Below are positions 45,171-56,670 of a stretch of DNA of 64,000 bases, piece by piece. The first letter of the stretch is position 1; each line of letters begins with the position of its first letter. Location of the stretch: assembly GCA_944989445.1 (NCBI GenBank), contig CALYLW010000166.1, positions 625,946-689,945 of the forward strand, given 5' to 3'. The stretch is from Ampullaceana balthica (Eukaryota; Mollusca; Gastropoda; Lymnaeidae). A model generated the notes under the pieces. It did no database searches. It saw only the letters and a program-made list of their open reading frames with translations, and was not told where the DNA came from. The position numbers and the translations under genes are program-made.

Positions 45171-45726
45171 ACCAAAATGTCTCACCACCAAAACCAAACA
45201 CCAAAGTTCGAAACTCTCTAGTCCCAAGCAACCGAATCTCTAGCCACTAATGACTCGAGATGTTTCACGAGTAATTACTCTCGTCTATAGTATCTGTTAC
45301 ACGATTTTATTTCTTCTTCAGTCGGCATCCACCGGGGAGCCGTCGAGGGTTTTTCCCCCAACCGTCATCCGAGGGATCTATACGCGTTGACCCGGGCATC
45401 CAATGTAATTAGAGGATAATCCTTTGTAAAACATCTGCCGGAGAACGAGGCTGGATGTTTGAGTCGCGTGCCAGGTCCTGTCGTCCAGATCACTGTGACC
45501 AGAACGAGGGTAGGGGGTGAGGCTGATCAGTTGCGCGTGTGTGTTTGTGTGTGTGGAAGGGAGGAGTAAACTGATGAAATACCCCATACTCACCACACCC
45601 CACGCAAAATCTAGCAACCCGCCCTCGTGAGGTCCAATAAAAAATAGATTTGTATATAGTGAGAGAGAAAACATAAATAAAGAGATGGAGAGAGGAAGCT
45701 TAATTGGGGGGGGGGTAGAAATTAAA
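45171..45726. other. Spacer
   Basis: Nothing recognised. Confidence 0.4.
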
Positions 45727-45746
45727 TGGAAGAGAGAGAGAGAGAC

Positions 45747-45809
<63 letters not shown>

Positions 45810-45870
45810 AAGAGAGAGAGACAAATAGAGAGAGACAGACAGAGAGAGAGACAGATAGGGAGATGTCTTT
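45727..45870 (+). repeat. GA microsatellite
   Basis: Long GA tract with interspersed GACAGACA and GACAAA. Gives spurious SLSLSL minus-strand frames. Confidence 0.96.
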
Positions 45871-46301
45871 AGCCAACCATACAGGTTGCTGGCAACCACC
45901 GCAGCCAACCACATAGTGTTGAGTCAGGGCACCCGTATTTGAACGGTTCCCCCAGAGCTGACCTCCGCCGAGTCCTTCAGGGCACCTTTTCTAAATCGTA
46001 CGCGGGCACTCCTACCCCTAAACAGTGCCGCTCACTGTGATAGCTAGAAAGTGGGACGAAACAGTCACTTCGGATGACCCGACCCTCAACGGGTACAGTG
46101 GTTCTCATCATCGACAGGGGCACTCTCCACCAACACTCTCCACCCCGGGTGTCCCCGTCAAAGTTCGTTCCGTACAGCGACTGTAATCACCTGTAATCAC
46201 CTGTAATCACAACCTAGCACCAAACCGGCCTTCGACGCCGCCCGTCCGGATTCTTGGTTTCGCGTACTCTACTCGACCCGGGGACCCCGCAGGGTGATCG
46301 C
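45871..46301. other. Spacer
   Basis: A triple CTGTAATCAC at 46180-46210. Nothing else recognised. Confidence 0.4.
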
Positions 46302-47080
46302 ATTAATGTCTTAGTGTCTGTAATTGGTATGTCTGTAAGACTTTCTCGTCAGCTGTCTTAGTGTCTGTAATTTGTATGTCTGTAAGACTTTCTCGTCAGC
46401 TGTCTTAGTGTCTGTAATTTGTATGTCTGTAAGACTTTCTCGTCAGCTGTCTTAGTGTCTGTAATTTGTATGTCTGTAAGACTTTTTAAATCCCTTATAT
46501 TAACTTCGCGGCCGTCTCTGTCTTGGGCTCGGCGGGCGGGCGGAAAAACAGAAGTCAAAAATGACCCACTTCCCATGATCCGATCAAACTGAAATTTGGC
46601 ACACGGACCCGTCTGACCTAACAATGCATCGTATCAAAATTTCAGATCGATCGAACGTACTGTAATTAAATTAATGCATTTTTAGTTTATCCTTATATGA
46701 GGTATGTAATTCAAAATTCACTGTTTGTTATCGTTTTTTTTCTGCCAGTTTCACGTGAGTTTGAGTTGACGCCGACCGTCGTGTTGACGCCGACCGTCGT
46801 GCCGACACCCCCTCACATCCCACCCCCATTTATTAAAGACAAGGGACATCACTCGGTGTCAGTCTGTAAATGTTTGAAAATAATCAATACTGTTAGTTAT
46901 GTCTCATATATAAGGGATTTATAGTCAAAAACTTTATTTTTACGGGTTTGTTTTATTCGTCAGCTGTCTTAGTGTCTGTAATTTGTATGCCTGTAAGACT
47001 TTCTCGCCAAATGTCTTAGTGTCTGTAATTTGTATGTCTGTTAGACTTTTTCGCCAACTGTCTTAGTGTCTCGATGCCTG
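46302..47080 (+). repeat. 47-bp minisatellite split by a mobile element
   Basis: Units contain GTCAGCTGTCTTAGTGTCTG and AATTTGTATGTCTGTAAGAC. Four units lie at 46302-46482 and about three at 46957-47080; the element at 46483-46956 sits between them. The array's continuation on both sides dates the array before the insertion. Confidence 0.9.
46483..46956 (-). mobile_element. HINE/Helitron-like small element inserted in the 47-bp array
   Basis: Ends TTTTTAAATCCCTTATATT (left) and TTTTTACGGGTTTGTTTTATT minus its last base (right), the reverse complement of the 61694 family member. The array context fixes its boundaries to within a few T. Length about 474 bp; no coding. Confidence 0.75.
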
Positions 47081-47160
47081 TGTTGTTATACTATATGTCT
47101 CAATATAACTCCCACTGTTTTTTACTATGTCTAAATATGTCTCCCACTGTATTGTTATAC

Positions 47161-47812
47161 TATAGTAGCCGCCCCGCGGCGTAGCATACGCCGCTGACTT
47201 GCTCATGGAGAGTGCAAAGAAAGCTGAGAAAGAACGGACACAAACTACAGCACGAAGAAATCAAAACAACGCGAGTGAACGTCGGTTGGGGAGGGGGGGG
47301 GGAACTGCCAACTCATTGTTGGTTTCGAGACATTTGCAGGCGAAATTATGTACACCCCTAACTTCTATGAAATCAGCTATAAAACGATAATCGGTTTAAA
47401 ATCGGAGTTACATAATCGATAATCGGTTTTAAAAAAAACCAAAAAACACGCAATTAACAACCCTAAATATGACTAACCCTCGCTACGGTCGGCCCATCAC
47501 AGTTTATGTTTAAGGGATGGTGGTATTAAATGGGAGGCGGGTAATAACAACCTCAGCGTGCATTTCTTCACGTTTACTCGCTATTTTTTATTTACTTAGT
47601 GCTGTTTTTTTTATTCTGTACTCTCGCCCCCTCCCACCCGTTTTTTGCACCGTCTATGATGAGCAAGTCTGCGGCGTATGCTACGCCGCGGGTCTCTCCA
47701 GAGGTCCTTCTTTTCATTCACTCACAGTCGTTTGCCCAAACCCACCCCATTTTGACAACTGTGTCTTTCAGGAAGTCTTCACCCGTCACTAAATCATCAG
47801 CGGGTCAGCTAG
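47161..47812. mobile_element. Helitron-derived segments, partly inverted
   Basis: 47178-47197 holds the hairpin GCGGCGTAGCATACGCCGC on the reverse strand, followed by sequence matching 63190-63300 in inverse. 47667-47812 holds the same 3' region forward (GCGGCGTATGCTACGCCGC, then sequence shared with 40600-40748) and ends in CTAG (47809-47812) before T. The second hairpin just before this CTAG has been lost by about 15 bp. Confidence 0.65.
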
Positions 47813-47897
47813 TGTTGGCAATAAAGGGGTAAAAGAACGGGCACAAACATACATTTTTAAAAATTAAAAAGCGACTGAGGACACAGGAGCGACTGAG

Positions 47898-49145
47898 GTA
47901 CCCACTGTTGCGGGTACCCACTGTTGCGGGTACCCACTGTTGCGGGTACCCACTGTTGCGGGTACCCACTGTTGCGGGTACCCAGTGTTGCGGGTACCCA
48001 CTGTTGCGGGTACCCACTGTTGCGGGTACCCACTGTTGCGGGTACCCACTGTTGCGGGTACCCACTGTTGCGGGTACCCACTGTTGCGGGTACCCACTGT
48101 TGCGGGTACCCACTGTTGCGGGTACCCACTGTTGCGGGTACCCACTGTTGCGGGTACCCACTGTTGCGGGTACCCACTGTTGCGGGTACACAGTGTTGCG
48201 GGTACACAGTGTTGCGGGTACACAGTGTTGCGGGTACACAGTGTTGCGGGTACACAGTGTTGCGGGTACACAGTGTTGCGGGTACACAGTGTTGCGGGTA
48301 CACAGTGTTGCGGGTACACAGTGTTGCGGGTACACAGTGTTGCGGGTACACAGTGTTGCGGGTACACAGTGTTGCGGGTACACAGTGTTGCGGGTACACA
48401 GTGTTGCGGGTACACAGTGTTGCGGGTACACAGGGTTGCGGGTACACAGGGTTGCGGGTACACAGGGTTGCGGGTACACAGGGTTGCGGGTACACAGGGT
48501 TGCGGGTACACAGGGTTGCGGGTACACAGGGTTGCGGGTACACAGGGTTGCGGGTACACAGGGTTGCGGGTACACAGGGTTGCGGGTACACAGGGTTGCG
48601 GGTACACAGGGTTGCGGGTACACAGGGTTGCGGGTACACAGGGTTGCGGGTACACAGGGTTGCGGGTACACAGGGTTGCGGGTACACAGGGTTGCGGGTA
48701 CACAGGGTTGCGGGTACACAGGGTTGCGGGTACACAGGGTTGCGGGTACACAGGGTTGCGGGTACACAGGGTTGCGGGTACACAGGGTTGCGGGTACACA
48801 GGGTTGCGGGTACACACTGTTGCGGGTACACACTGTTGCGGGTACACACTGTTGCGGGTACACACTGTTGCGGGTACACACTGTTGCGGGTACACACTGT
48901 TGCGGGTACACACTGTTGCGGGTACACACTGTTGCGGGTACACACTGTTGCGGGTACACACTGTTGCGGGTACACACTGTTGCGGGTACACACTGTTGCG
49001 GGTACACACTGTTGCGGGTACACACTGTTGCGGGTACACACTGTTGCGGGTACACACTGTTGCGGGTACACACTGTTGCGGGTACACACTGTTGCGGGTA
49101 CACACTGTTGCGGGTACACACTGTTGCGGGTACACACTGTTGCGC
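47898..49145 (+). repeat. 16-bp minisatellite, 78 units in four blocks
   Basis: Units of GTACCCACTGTTGCGG (18 units from 47898), GTACACAGTGTTGCGG (15 from 48186), GTACACAGGGTTGCGG (24 from 48426) and GTACACACTGTTGCGG (21 from 48810). Within a block the units are almost all identical; one CAGTG unit lies near 47978. Every frame is open on both strands (430-456 codons) and none is a gene. Confidence 0.97.
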
Positions 49146-49627
49146 ATGCCTGGAGAGGCGGTGTTTATGTTCGCTAAGAAGGGGGGGGGGAATAATGTAA
49201 AAAAAATCATTGCTGGTCTCATGACATGCCCCACCCCTCCACTACCTTCGCTTGCCAGCCGTTAACCGTGATAAGTTGACCCCAGCGAGGGTCATTCGTC
49301 ATGCTCGTTTGCACATACTTGCGTGGTGTCTCGCATGGTCCCATGAAGAGAATTATATATATAGATAGATGTCTAAATATGTCTCCCACTGTCTTGTTAT
49401 TTACTTTGACAGGTCACTGTTCTTGTTGATACCCGCCACGTTGTCTGTGTAGACACTTGCATACTGCGACTGCCCGTCTGTCAGTGGTCAGTGCTTGCTT
49501 GGCTGGGGTCAGTGTATGCCATCAATCGTTACCCCACCCCACCGTCACTGATATCCCCACTGCGGGTCTTTGTCCATACAACGTTTCCGTTCTAAGCTTT
49601 ATTGTGTTTATTGGGAAATAATTGTAA
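49146..49627. other. Spacer
   Basis: ATATATATAGATAGATG near 49353 resembles the AT-rich 5' end of the Helitrons but has no partner. Nothing else recognised. Confidence 0.4.
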
Positions 49628-51247
49628 ATGAAATAACAATACATTGTCTCTCTCATGAAATAACAATACATTGTCTCTCTCATGAAATAACAATACATTG
49701 TCTCTCTCATGAAATAACAATACATTGTCTCTCTCATGAAATAACAATACATTGTCTCTCTCATGAAATAACAATACATTGTCTCTCTCATGAAATAACA
49801 ATACATTGTCTCTCTCATGAAATAACAATACATTGTCTCTCTCATGAAATAACAATACATTGTCTCTCTCATGAAATAACAATACATTGTCTCTCTCATG
49901 AAATAACAATACATTGTCTCTCTCATGAAATAACAATACATTGTCTCTCTCATGAAATAACAATACATTGTCTCTCTCATGAAATAACAATACATTGTCT
50001 CTCTCATGAAATAACAATACATTGTCTCTCTCATGAAATAACAATACATTGTCTCTCTCATGAAATAACAATACATTGTCTCTCTCATGAAATAACAATA
50101 CATTGTCTCTCTCATGAAATAACAATACATTGTCTCTCTCATGAAATAACAATACATTGTCTCTCTCATGAAATAACAATACATTGTCTCTCTCATGAAA
50201 TAACAATACATTGTCTCTCTCATGAAATAACAATACATTGTCTCTCTCATGAAATAACAATACATTGTCTCTCTCATGAAATAACAATACATTGTCTCTC
50301 TCATGAAATAACAATACATTGTCTCTCTCATGAAATAACAATACATTGTCTCTCTCATGAAATAACAATACATTGTCTCTCTCATGAAATAACAATACAT
50401 TGTCTCTCTCATGAAATAACAATACATTGTCTCTCTCATGAAATAACAATACATTGTCTCTCTCATGAAATAACAATACATTGTCTCTCTCATGAAATAA
50501 CAATACATTGTCTCTCTCATGAAATAACAATACATTGTCTCTCTCATGAAATAACAATACATTGTCTCTCTCATGAAATAACAATACATTGTCTCTCTCA
50601 TGAAATAACAATACATTGTCTCTCTCATGAAATAACAATACATTGTCTCTCTCATGAAATAACAATACATTGTCTCTCTCATGAAATAACAATACATTGT
50701 CTCTCTCATGAAATAACAATACATTGTCTCTCTCATGAAATAACAATACATTGTCTCTCTCATGAAATAACAATACATTGTCTCTCTCATGAAATAACAA
50801 TACATTGTCTCTCTCATGAAATAACAATACATTGTCTCTCTCATGAAATAACAATACATTGTCTCTCTCATGAAATAACAATACATTGTCTCTCTCATGA
50901 AATAACAATACATTGTCTCTCTCATGAAATAACAATACATTGTCTCTCTCATGAAATAACAATACATTGTCTCTCTCATGAAATAACAATACATTGTCTC
51001 TCTCATGAAATAACAATACATTGTCTCTCTCATGAAATAACAATACATTGTCTCTCTCATGAAATAACAATACATTGTCTCTCTCATGAAATAACAATAC
51101 ATTGTCTCTCTCATGAAATAACAATACATTGTCTCTCTCATGAAATAACAATACATTGTCTCTCTCATGAAATAACAATACATTGTCTCTCTCATGAAAT
51201 AACAATACATTGTCTCTCTCATGAAATAACAATACATTGTCTCTCTC
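49628..51247 (+). repeat. 27-bp minisatellite, 60 apparently identical units
   Basis: Exactly 1620 bp, 60 times ATGAAATAACAATACATTGT plus CTCTCTC. I saw no variant unit in any frame. As 27 is a multiple of three, frames are open on both strands (546-688 codons: HEITIHCLS, MYCYFMRET, NVLLFHERD); the proteins are artefacts of the period. Confidence 0.97.
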
Positions 51248-51299
51248 GCTTGTCTAAACTTTTCTTGTTCACGGAAAATACGATTTATTCTGTTTCACC

Positions 51300-51590
51300 G
51301 CCCTACGCCCTATTGCTCTACGTCCTTTTGCTCTACGTCCTATTGCTATGCGTCCCATTGCTCTACGTTATATTGTTCTATGTCATATTGCTATACATCC
51401 TATTGCTCTACGTCCGATTGCCCTATGTCCGATTGCTCTACGTCCTATTGCTCTATGTCATATTGCTCTACGTCCTTTTGCTCTACGTCCTATTGCTATA
51501 CGCCTTGTTGCTCTACGTCTCAGCACTCTACGTCCTATTGCTCTACGCCATGTTGCTCTACGCCCTAGCATTCTACGTCCTATTGCTCTA
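51300..51590 (+). repeat. 15-bp minisatellite (GCTCTACGTCCTATT)
   Basis: About 19 degenerate units, starting 50 bp after the perfect 27-bp array. Variants include GCTATACG, GCTCTATGTCAT and CTTTT, so it is much older than its neighbour. Confidence 0.92.
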
Positions 51591-52289
51591 CCAACCGTTC
51601 CTATTACATAATCTCTCATTGCCACACGTTTGTTGAAACAATGTCTCGCTATATCTCAAAGTTCACGAAAACCGTAATGAAAACATAGTTTGTTATTGTT
51701 TTGTGTTGTTGTTGAAACCGTACAACGTGTTATGTTAACTAACATCCGATACTGGAAAAAAATAGCAACCGAATAAATCATTAATGTGGCTAACCACGAG
51801 ACGACTCAAGACTAAACGAGCCGCAATCAAGTTCTGCTAGCTCCGCCTCCCATAATAAAGTCTAGTTGTCTGCTCTTCCGGTTGTAAACGCGTTTTGTAG
51901 TCACCTCCCCTGATGTTACCCCCTCCCCCCACCCCAACTACCAGTATCGATATAGCTAAACCACGTTAATAATGGAATCGATCCAGATTTATTACTAGAA
52001 TTATTTTGCTCAAATTTATTTTTTACTTTGGTTGTTTGTTGTTTTTATTACGCTAAAAAAATCTCCAAATTTTTCCAAAATATTTTTTTTAAAAATCCTA
52101 TAAAATTATTATTTTTTTAAAATCACAATTTCTTGTGTGTGTCGGAAAAGACTTCATCTTTAATTTTAAAGGTCATGTGTTTTTGAAGGAAGTTCGAGGA
52201 GAAAAGTTATAATTTTCACACTTTTAAGTTTAAAGGAATACCGAAAACCATCAGGGGAGTTAAGCTGAGAATACAAGAGATTCAAGGAT
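51591..52289. other. AT-rich spacer
   Basis: Poly-T/A-rich around 52010-52130; no feature recognised. Confidence 0.4.
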
Positions 52290-52297
52290 TGTGAGTG

Positions 52298-52453
52298 CAG
52301 AGGCGTAGCAACGACTCGGCATCGGGGCAGTTGCCGAGGGCGTCGATGGCTAATCCTTCAATAATCAATTTATTCTGTATGATTTAGTATTTTCCCTATT
52401 TCTCAAGGGCGCATAAATATGAGTTAGCCAAGGACAACCCAGGTACGCTTCTG
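52298..52453 (+). mobile_element. hAT MITE with perfect target duplication
   Basis: 156 bp. Ends CAGAGGCGTA and, inverted, CAGAAGCGTA. Exact 8-bp flanking duplication TGTGAGTG (52290-52297 and 52454-52461). Same terminal family as the MITE at 30389-30550; the interior shares GGGGCAGTTGCC-type words with it in inverse. Confidence 0.88.
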
Positions 52454-52874
52454 TGTGAGTGATTACAAATATGTTTGTGTAATATGAGTTGTCATGAATA
52501 CATCGAATACATCCATAACATGTGTAACCAAATGCCATTGTGTGACGTCATGTGCCGTAATAAGGGAGACGAACCGAGAATCGTATTCGCCAGATTTTCA
52601 CCAGGACGAATACTGGCCAACATCTACCAATTTGTGTTACTGGATATAAAGAGTCGAATATTTCTTGGGAATAAATTCTAAGTGGAAAATTCGTCAAGGG
52701 ATCACGACAAGCGCAAGTCGAGTTGAACCCTCTAGGAACCAGAGGAGTTATTTGAGAACATAATCTTAACCCATTTGAAGATTGGGCGGTGTTGAAATAA
52801 TATGGCGCTGGAATCGTATTTTGTTGGTGGAATTGGGTGCAACGATATTGTTTACATAACAAAAGGATCGGCAG
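52454..52874. other. Spacer
   Basis: No recognised feature; the 68-codon frame at 52475-52681 lacks support. Confidence 0.4.
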
Positions 52875-53020
52875 ACGCTTGTTGGATGTTTGTTGTATCT
52901 GGGTAGTCTGTCTGTGTGTTCGGGCGGACAGTTGTTGGATGTTTGTTGCATGTGGGTAGTCTGTCTGTGTGTACGGGCGGACAACAACGCTCCATGTTTG
53001 TTGTATGTGGGTAGTCAGTA
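52875..53020 (+). repeat. About 54-bp tandem repeat
   Basis: Two and a half units with TGTTGGATGTTTGTTG and GGGTAGTCTGTCTGTGTGT. Confidence 0.88.
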
Positions 53021-53109
53021 ATGGCGGATATGTTGGTAACATATTAGTTATAATCTTAGTATAAATCCTCGATATATGACGTCATGTTTGCTTGATAAGT
53101 TAAGGGATT

Positions 53110-53485
53110 CCCACTACTGTAGCCCATGGTTCCAGATCTGTTACGTCAGTGGTCCCCAAACTACTGCCCATGGTTCCAGATCTGTTACGTCAGTGGTCCC
53201 CAAACTACAGCCCATGGTTCCAGATCTGTTACGTCAGTGGTCCCCAAACTACTGCCCATGGTTCCAGATCTGATAAGTCAGTGGTCCCCAAACTACAGCC
53301 CGTGGTTCCAGATCTGATACGTCAGTGGTCCCCAAACTACTGCCCATGGTTCCAGATCTGATAAGTCAGTGGTCCACAAACTACTGCCCATGGTTCCAGA
53401 TCTGTTACGTCAGTGGTCCCCAAACTACTGCCCATGGTTCCAGATCTGATAAGTAAGTGGTCCCCAAACTACAGCCCATGGTGCC
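53110..53485 (+). repeat. 44-bp minisatellite carrying a hAT-terminus-like motif
   Basis: About eight and a half units with CAGTGGTCCCCAAACTACTG, CCCATGGTTCCAGATCTG and TTACGT or ATAAGT. The CAGTGGTCCCCAAAC word matches 14 of 15 bases of the terminal repeat of the hAT at 22164 (CAGTGGTCCCCAACC). Confidence 0.94.
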
Positions 53486-54852
53486 AGATCCGATCTATCT
53501 CACCTGCCCACGGGCCAGGTAATAGTATATCACCGTAGTCGCCCAAAACTCTTCTGTATCTTGTCAATGTCTGAAAGCGCATGCTCAGAACGACACGTGA
53601 TAGCTAAGAAGTCTGCAATACATGTTTCCATGAATGTTTTACAGTGTCTGGTCTGTACTGACCTGAATTAAATAAACCCCCATCCTCCCCTCCGGCAATA
53701 AATTTATGTATTTCCAGGTTTAAATAATAATGTTTAAAATTGTGAAGCAAGTCATAAGATTTTATTTATCCTCCCGTAAATAATGAAAACAGCATGTTTT
53801 TATTTCAACAAGAATAATCACGAGAGAAGGGGATGACGAGGGAGAGAAATTCACGAGTCTAAGAGGCGGTGAGCGTTTCGTGTAAAAGCGCCCTTGACCT
53901 CTCCGAGAACTGCTCTCCTCTTGTCTTGCTATCCTCCTGAAACCCTCGACCTCCCCTCGATTGACTCGACATCCCGACCCACGAGCTATGACGGCTGATG
54001 TTTACAACCGCTCTCAAGAAAAGCGAATATCGTCATTTTTTTAAACGGGGCTGGGATCGCAATGTTGTGGTCAAGATACACAGTGTCAGCTCCAACAGTG
54101 GGTACAAGGTTATTCTGGTCACTACTGATGACGTATGAACTTTGGCAACAAGAGATGTACACATTTCTATGACAGTATTAATATTATGTGTTAAAAATTT
54201 CATCTGTAGCTCTAATTTTAAAGATTAAGTCATATCAAGACATCCGTTGTTACATTAGGTTTACCATATCTAGTGCCCGTAATTATACCTCCGTACTCTT
54301 TGGTATACTTCAGTGCCGCTTTATTTACCTCGGTGTCCCTTGATTTACTTCAGTGCCCTTTGTTTTACGCCAATGCCCCTTTCTGTTCCACACTGCCCTT
54401 CGTTATACCATAGTGCACATTGTAAGACCGTTTAAGTGTGCGGCACATGCTGCTATTGCGATGTTGTCCATATAGCAAACATATTTGTAATCGACAACTT
54501 GCCTCGTTGTTTACATGATCCAGTACGTTAACAAACAATATAATCATTGCTTTATTAAAAAACGCATCTTTTAAATCACGGTTTTTGGCCAAGAGATAAA
54601 ATTATGCGCCTCATATTATCTACACGTCGATACCCCAAGTCAACGTGCCAGGGTAGTGAGAGCACGGTGTGAGAGCCCCCAACCCACAAGAAAAGTTGCC
54701 ACAGTGGGGCACGGATGGAAGGACAAAGGTTCAGCGGGCGGGGTATGTATCTAAATTGGAAAATACAATCAATAATCTTAACTTCTCCTGGCTGGTGAAG
54801 AATTGGGTCACAAGCAGACGTGATCAGGTCGCCGTCCCTAGTACCGTTAGAG
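53486..54852. other. Stretch without recognisable gene
   Basis: A degenerate tandem of about 25 bp with CAGTGCC(C/G)(T/C)TT and TTTAC words lies at 54270-54420. Otherwise nothing recognised. Confidence 0.45.
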
Positions 54853-55011
54853 CAGTGATCCTCAAAGCGTTGATTGGGTCCCTAGCTCGAAATCGGCTGA
54901 ACTCAAAATGGACATGCAATAAAACCAATATTTTTATTTTAAATCTAACAATGGGACCCATGACCCTGATGCCGTTTAGGTTACTCACATACGATAGGTT
55001 GAGAAGCACTG
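54853..55011 (+). mobile_element. Probable hAT MITE
   Basis: 159 bp. Ends CAGTGATCCTCAAAG and, inverted, CAGTGCTTCTCAACC. Flanks CGTTAGAG (54845-54852) and CGTGAGAT (55012-55019) agree at 6 of 8 positions, compatible with an old target duplication. Confidence 0.65.
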
Positions 55012-55149
55012 CGTGAGATGTAAATGTGGTAAAGGTGCCCCCCAACCCATTTCTTCCTCTCTCCATATCCATTGTGGTATACATGGATACAAGAGGCCCG
55101 CACGCTTCGTCTGTCAGCGGAGTGGATACGATGCTTCAGTTAAATACAA

Positions 55150-55790
55150 CAAACTGTTGTTTGGTGGATCAAGACATTTGGCTGGTGGATCACTCACGAC
55201 ATTTGGTTGGTGGATCACGACTTTTGGTTGGTTGATTACTATCGGTTGCTTGATCATGACATTTGTTGTCGGATCACGACATTTGGTTGGTGGATCACAA
55301 TTGGTTGGTGGATCATGACATTTGTTTGGTGGACCAGGACATTTGGTTGGTGGACCACAATAATTTGGTGGATCACATTTGGTTGGTGGATCACAATAAT
55401 TTGGTGGATCACATTTGGTTGGTGGATCACATTTGGTTGGTGGATCACGACATTTGGTTGGTTGATCATGACATTTGGTTGGTGGATCATGACATTTGGT
55501 TGGTGGATCATGAAATTTGGTTGGTGGATCATGACATTTGGTTGGTGGGTCATGACATTTGGTTGGTGGATCATGACATTTGGTTGTTGGACCACGAAAT
55601 ATGGTTGGTGGATCACGACATTTGGTTGGTGGATCACGACATTTGGTAGGTGGATCACGACATTTGGTTGGTGGATCATGACATTTGGTTGGTCCATCGT
55701 TGCATTTTGATGTAGATCATGACATTTTGTTGGTTCATCCAGACATTTGGTAGGTGGATAATGACATTTGTTTGGGTGATTTTTGAAATG
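55150..55790 (+). repeat. 21-bp minisatellite (GGATCATGACATTTGGTTGG)
   Basis: About 28 units of GGATCATGACATTTGGTTGG plus T. CATGAC/CACGAC and deletion variants are common, so it is moderately degenerate. Confidence 0.94.
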
Positions 55791-55844
55791 GCTGAAGTAC
55801 TTTGTTCGGGAAACATGTTTTAGCAATACATTTTTCTGTGCGAG

Positions 55845-55950
55845 ACATTTGCTAGTGAGGCATTTTCGGTGAGACATTTGCTAGTGAGGCATTTTCGGTG
55901 AGACATTTGCTGGCCAGATATTTTCCGGTGAGACATTTGCTGGCGAGATA
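55845..55950 (+). repeat. 29-bp tandem repeat (GAGACATTTGCTAGTGAGGC)
   Basis: Three and a half units with GAGACATTTGCTAGTGAGGC and ATTTTCGGT; the ACATTTG word may link it to the adjacent 21-bp array. Confidence 0.88.
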
Positions 55951-56164
55951 AGTGTTTCCATCGATGTAGGTAGGAACTACTCAAGCCCCGACTAATGCGA
56001 CATTTCTTGCCCTGCTTCCGTCCTACGTTAGGGAATAAGAATTTAATCAGAGATTATTGGAAACTGCATTACGTTTGTAACGTAACCATGGTAACTGAAA
56101 TGAAGCATCTCCACGGGTCAATAATTAGCCAGTGTCATCTTCATACGCGGCTTATACCAGCCAC

Positions 56165-56670
56165 GGGGAATAGTCTTCTGAAAGCGTGTACACACAGATA
56201 CTGCTATACACACAATCAGCCATGGGAATAGATTTCTGATGGCGAGTACACACACATATTCCTATACACACAATCAGCCATGGGAATAGCTTTCTGATGG
56301 TGTGTACACACAGATACTGCTACATACACTACCAGCCATGGGCCTAGCTTTCTGATGGTGTGTACACAGAGATACTGCTACATACACTACCAGCCATGGG
56401 CCTAGCTTTCTGATGGTGTGTACACACAGATACTGCTACATACACTACCAGCCATGGGCCTAGCTTTCTGATGGTGTGTACACACAGATACTGCTACATA
56501 CACTACCAGCCATGGGCCTAGCTTTCTGATGATGTGTACACACAGATACTGCTACATACACTACCAGCCATGGGCCTAGCTTTCTGGTGGTGTGTACACA
56601 CAGATACTGCTACATACACTACCAGCCATGGCCTAGCTTTGTGATGGTGTGTACACACAGATACTGCTAT
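56165..56670 (+). repeat. 58-bp minisatellite (TAGCTTTCTGATGGTGTGTA)
   Basis: About eight and a half units with TAGCTTTCTGATGGTGTGTA and CACACAGATACTGCTACATA. The first two units are divergent, the central five nearly identical. Confidence 0.95.

Noticed and set aside
45871..46090. Possible tRNA-derived SINE (a GTTCAAATAC-like B box on the minus strand)
   Set aside because: No A box at the right distance, no tRNA fold that I can draw, and no second copy in the window.
47805..49265. Six overlapping frames of 417-456 codons, cysteine-rich on both strands
   Set aside because: A 16-bp unit without stops cycles through all frames. Cys content comes from TGCGGG/TGTTGC, not from a secreted protein.
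49350..49372. Helitron 5' end (AT-rich ATATATATAGATAGATG)
   Set aside because: No matching 3' hairpin or CTAG end close by on the same strand; simple AT repeat is enough.
49522..51636. Long open frames on both strands over the 27-bp array (546-688 codons)
   Set aside because: Period 27 is a multiple of three, so a stop-free unit stays open indefinitely. No known domain and no upstream gene structure.
52475..52681. 68-codon plus-strand frame
   Set aside because: No domain, no context; expected by chance.
54365..54592. 75-codon minus-strand frame with mixed composition
   Set aside because: No recognisable domain, short, and overlaps a degenerate tandem repeat.
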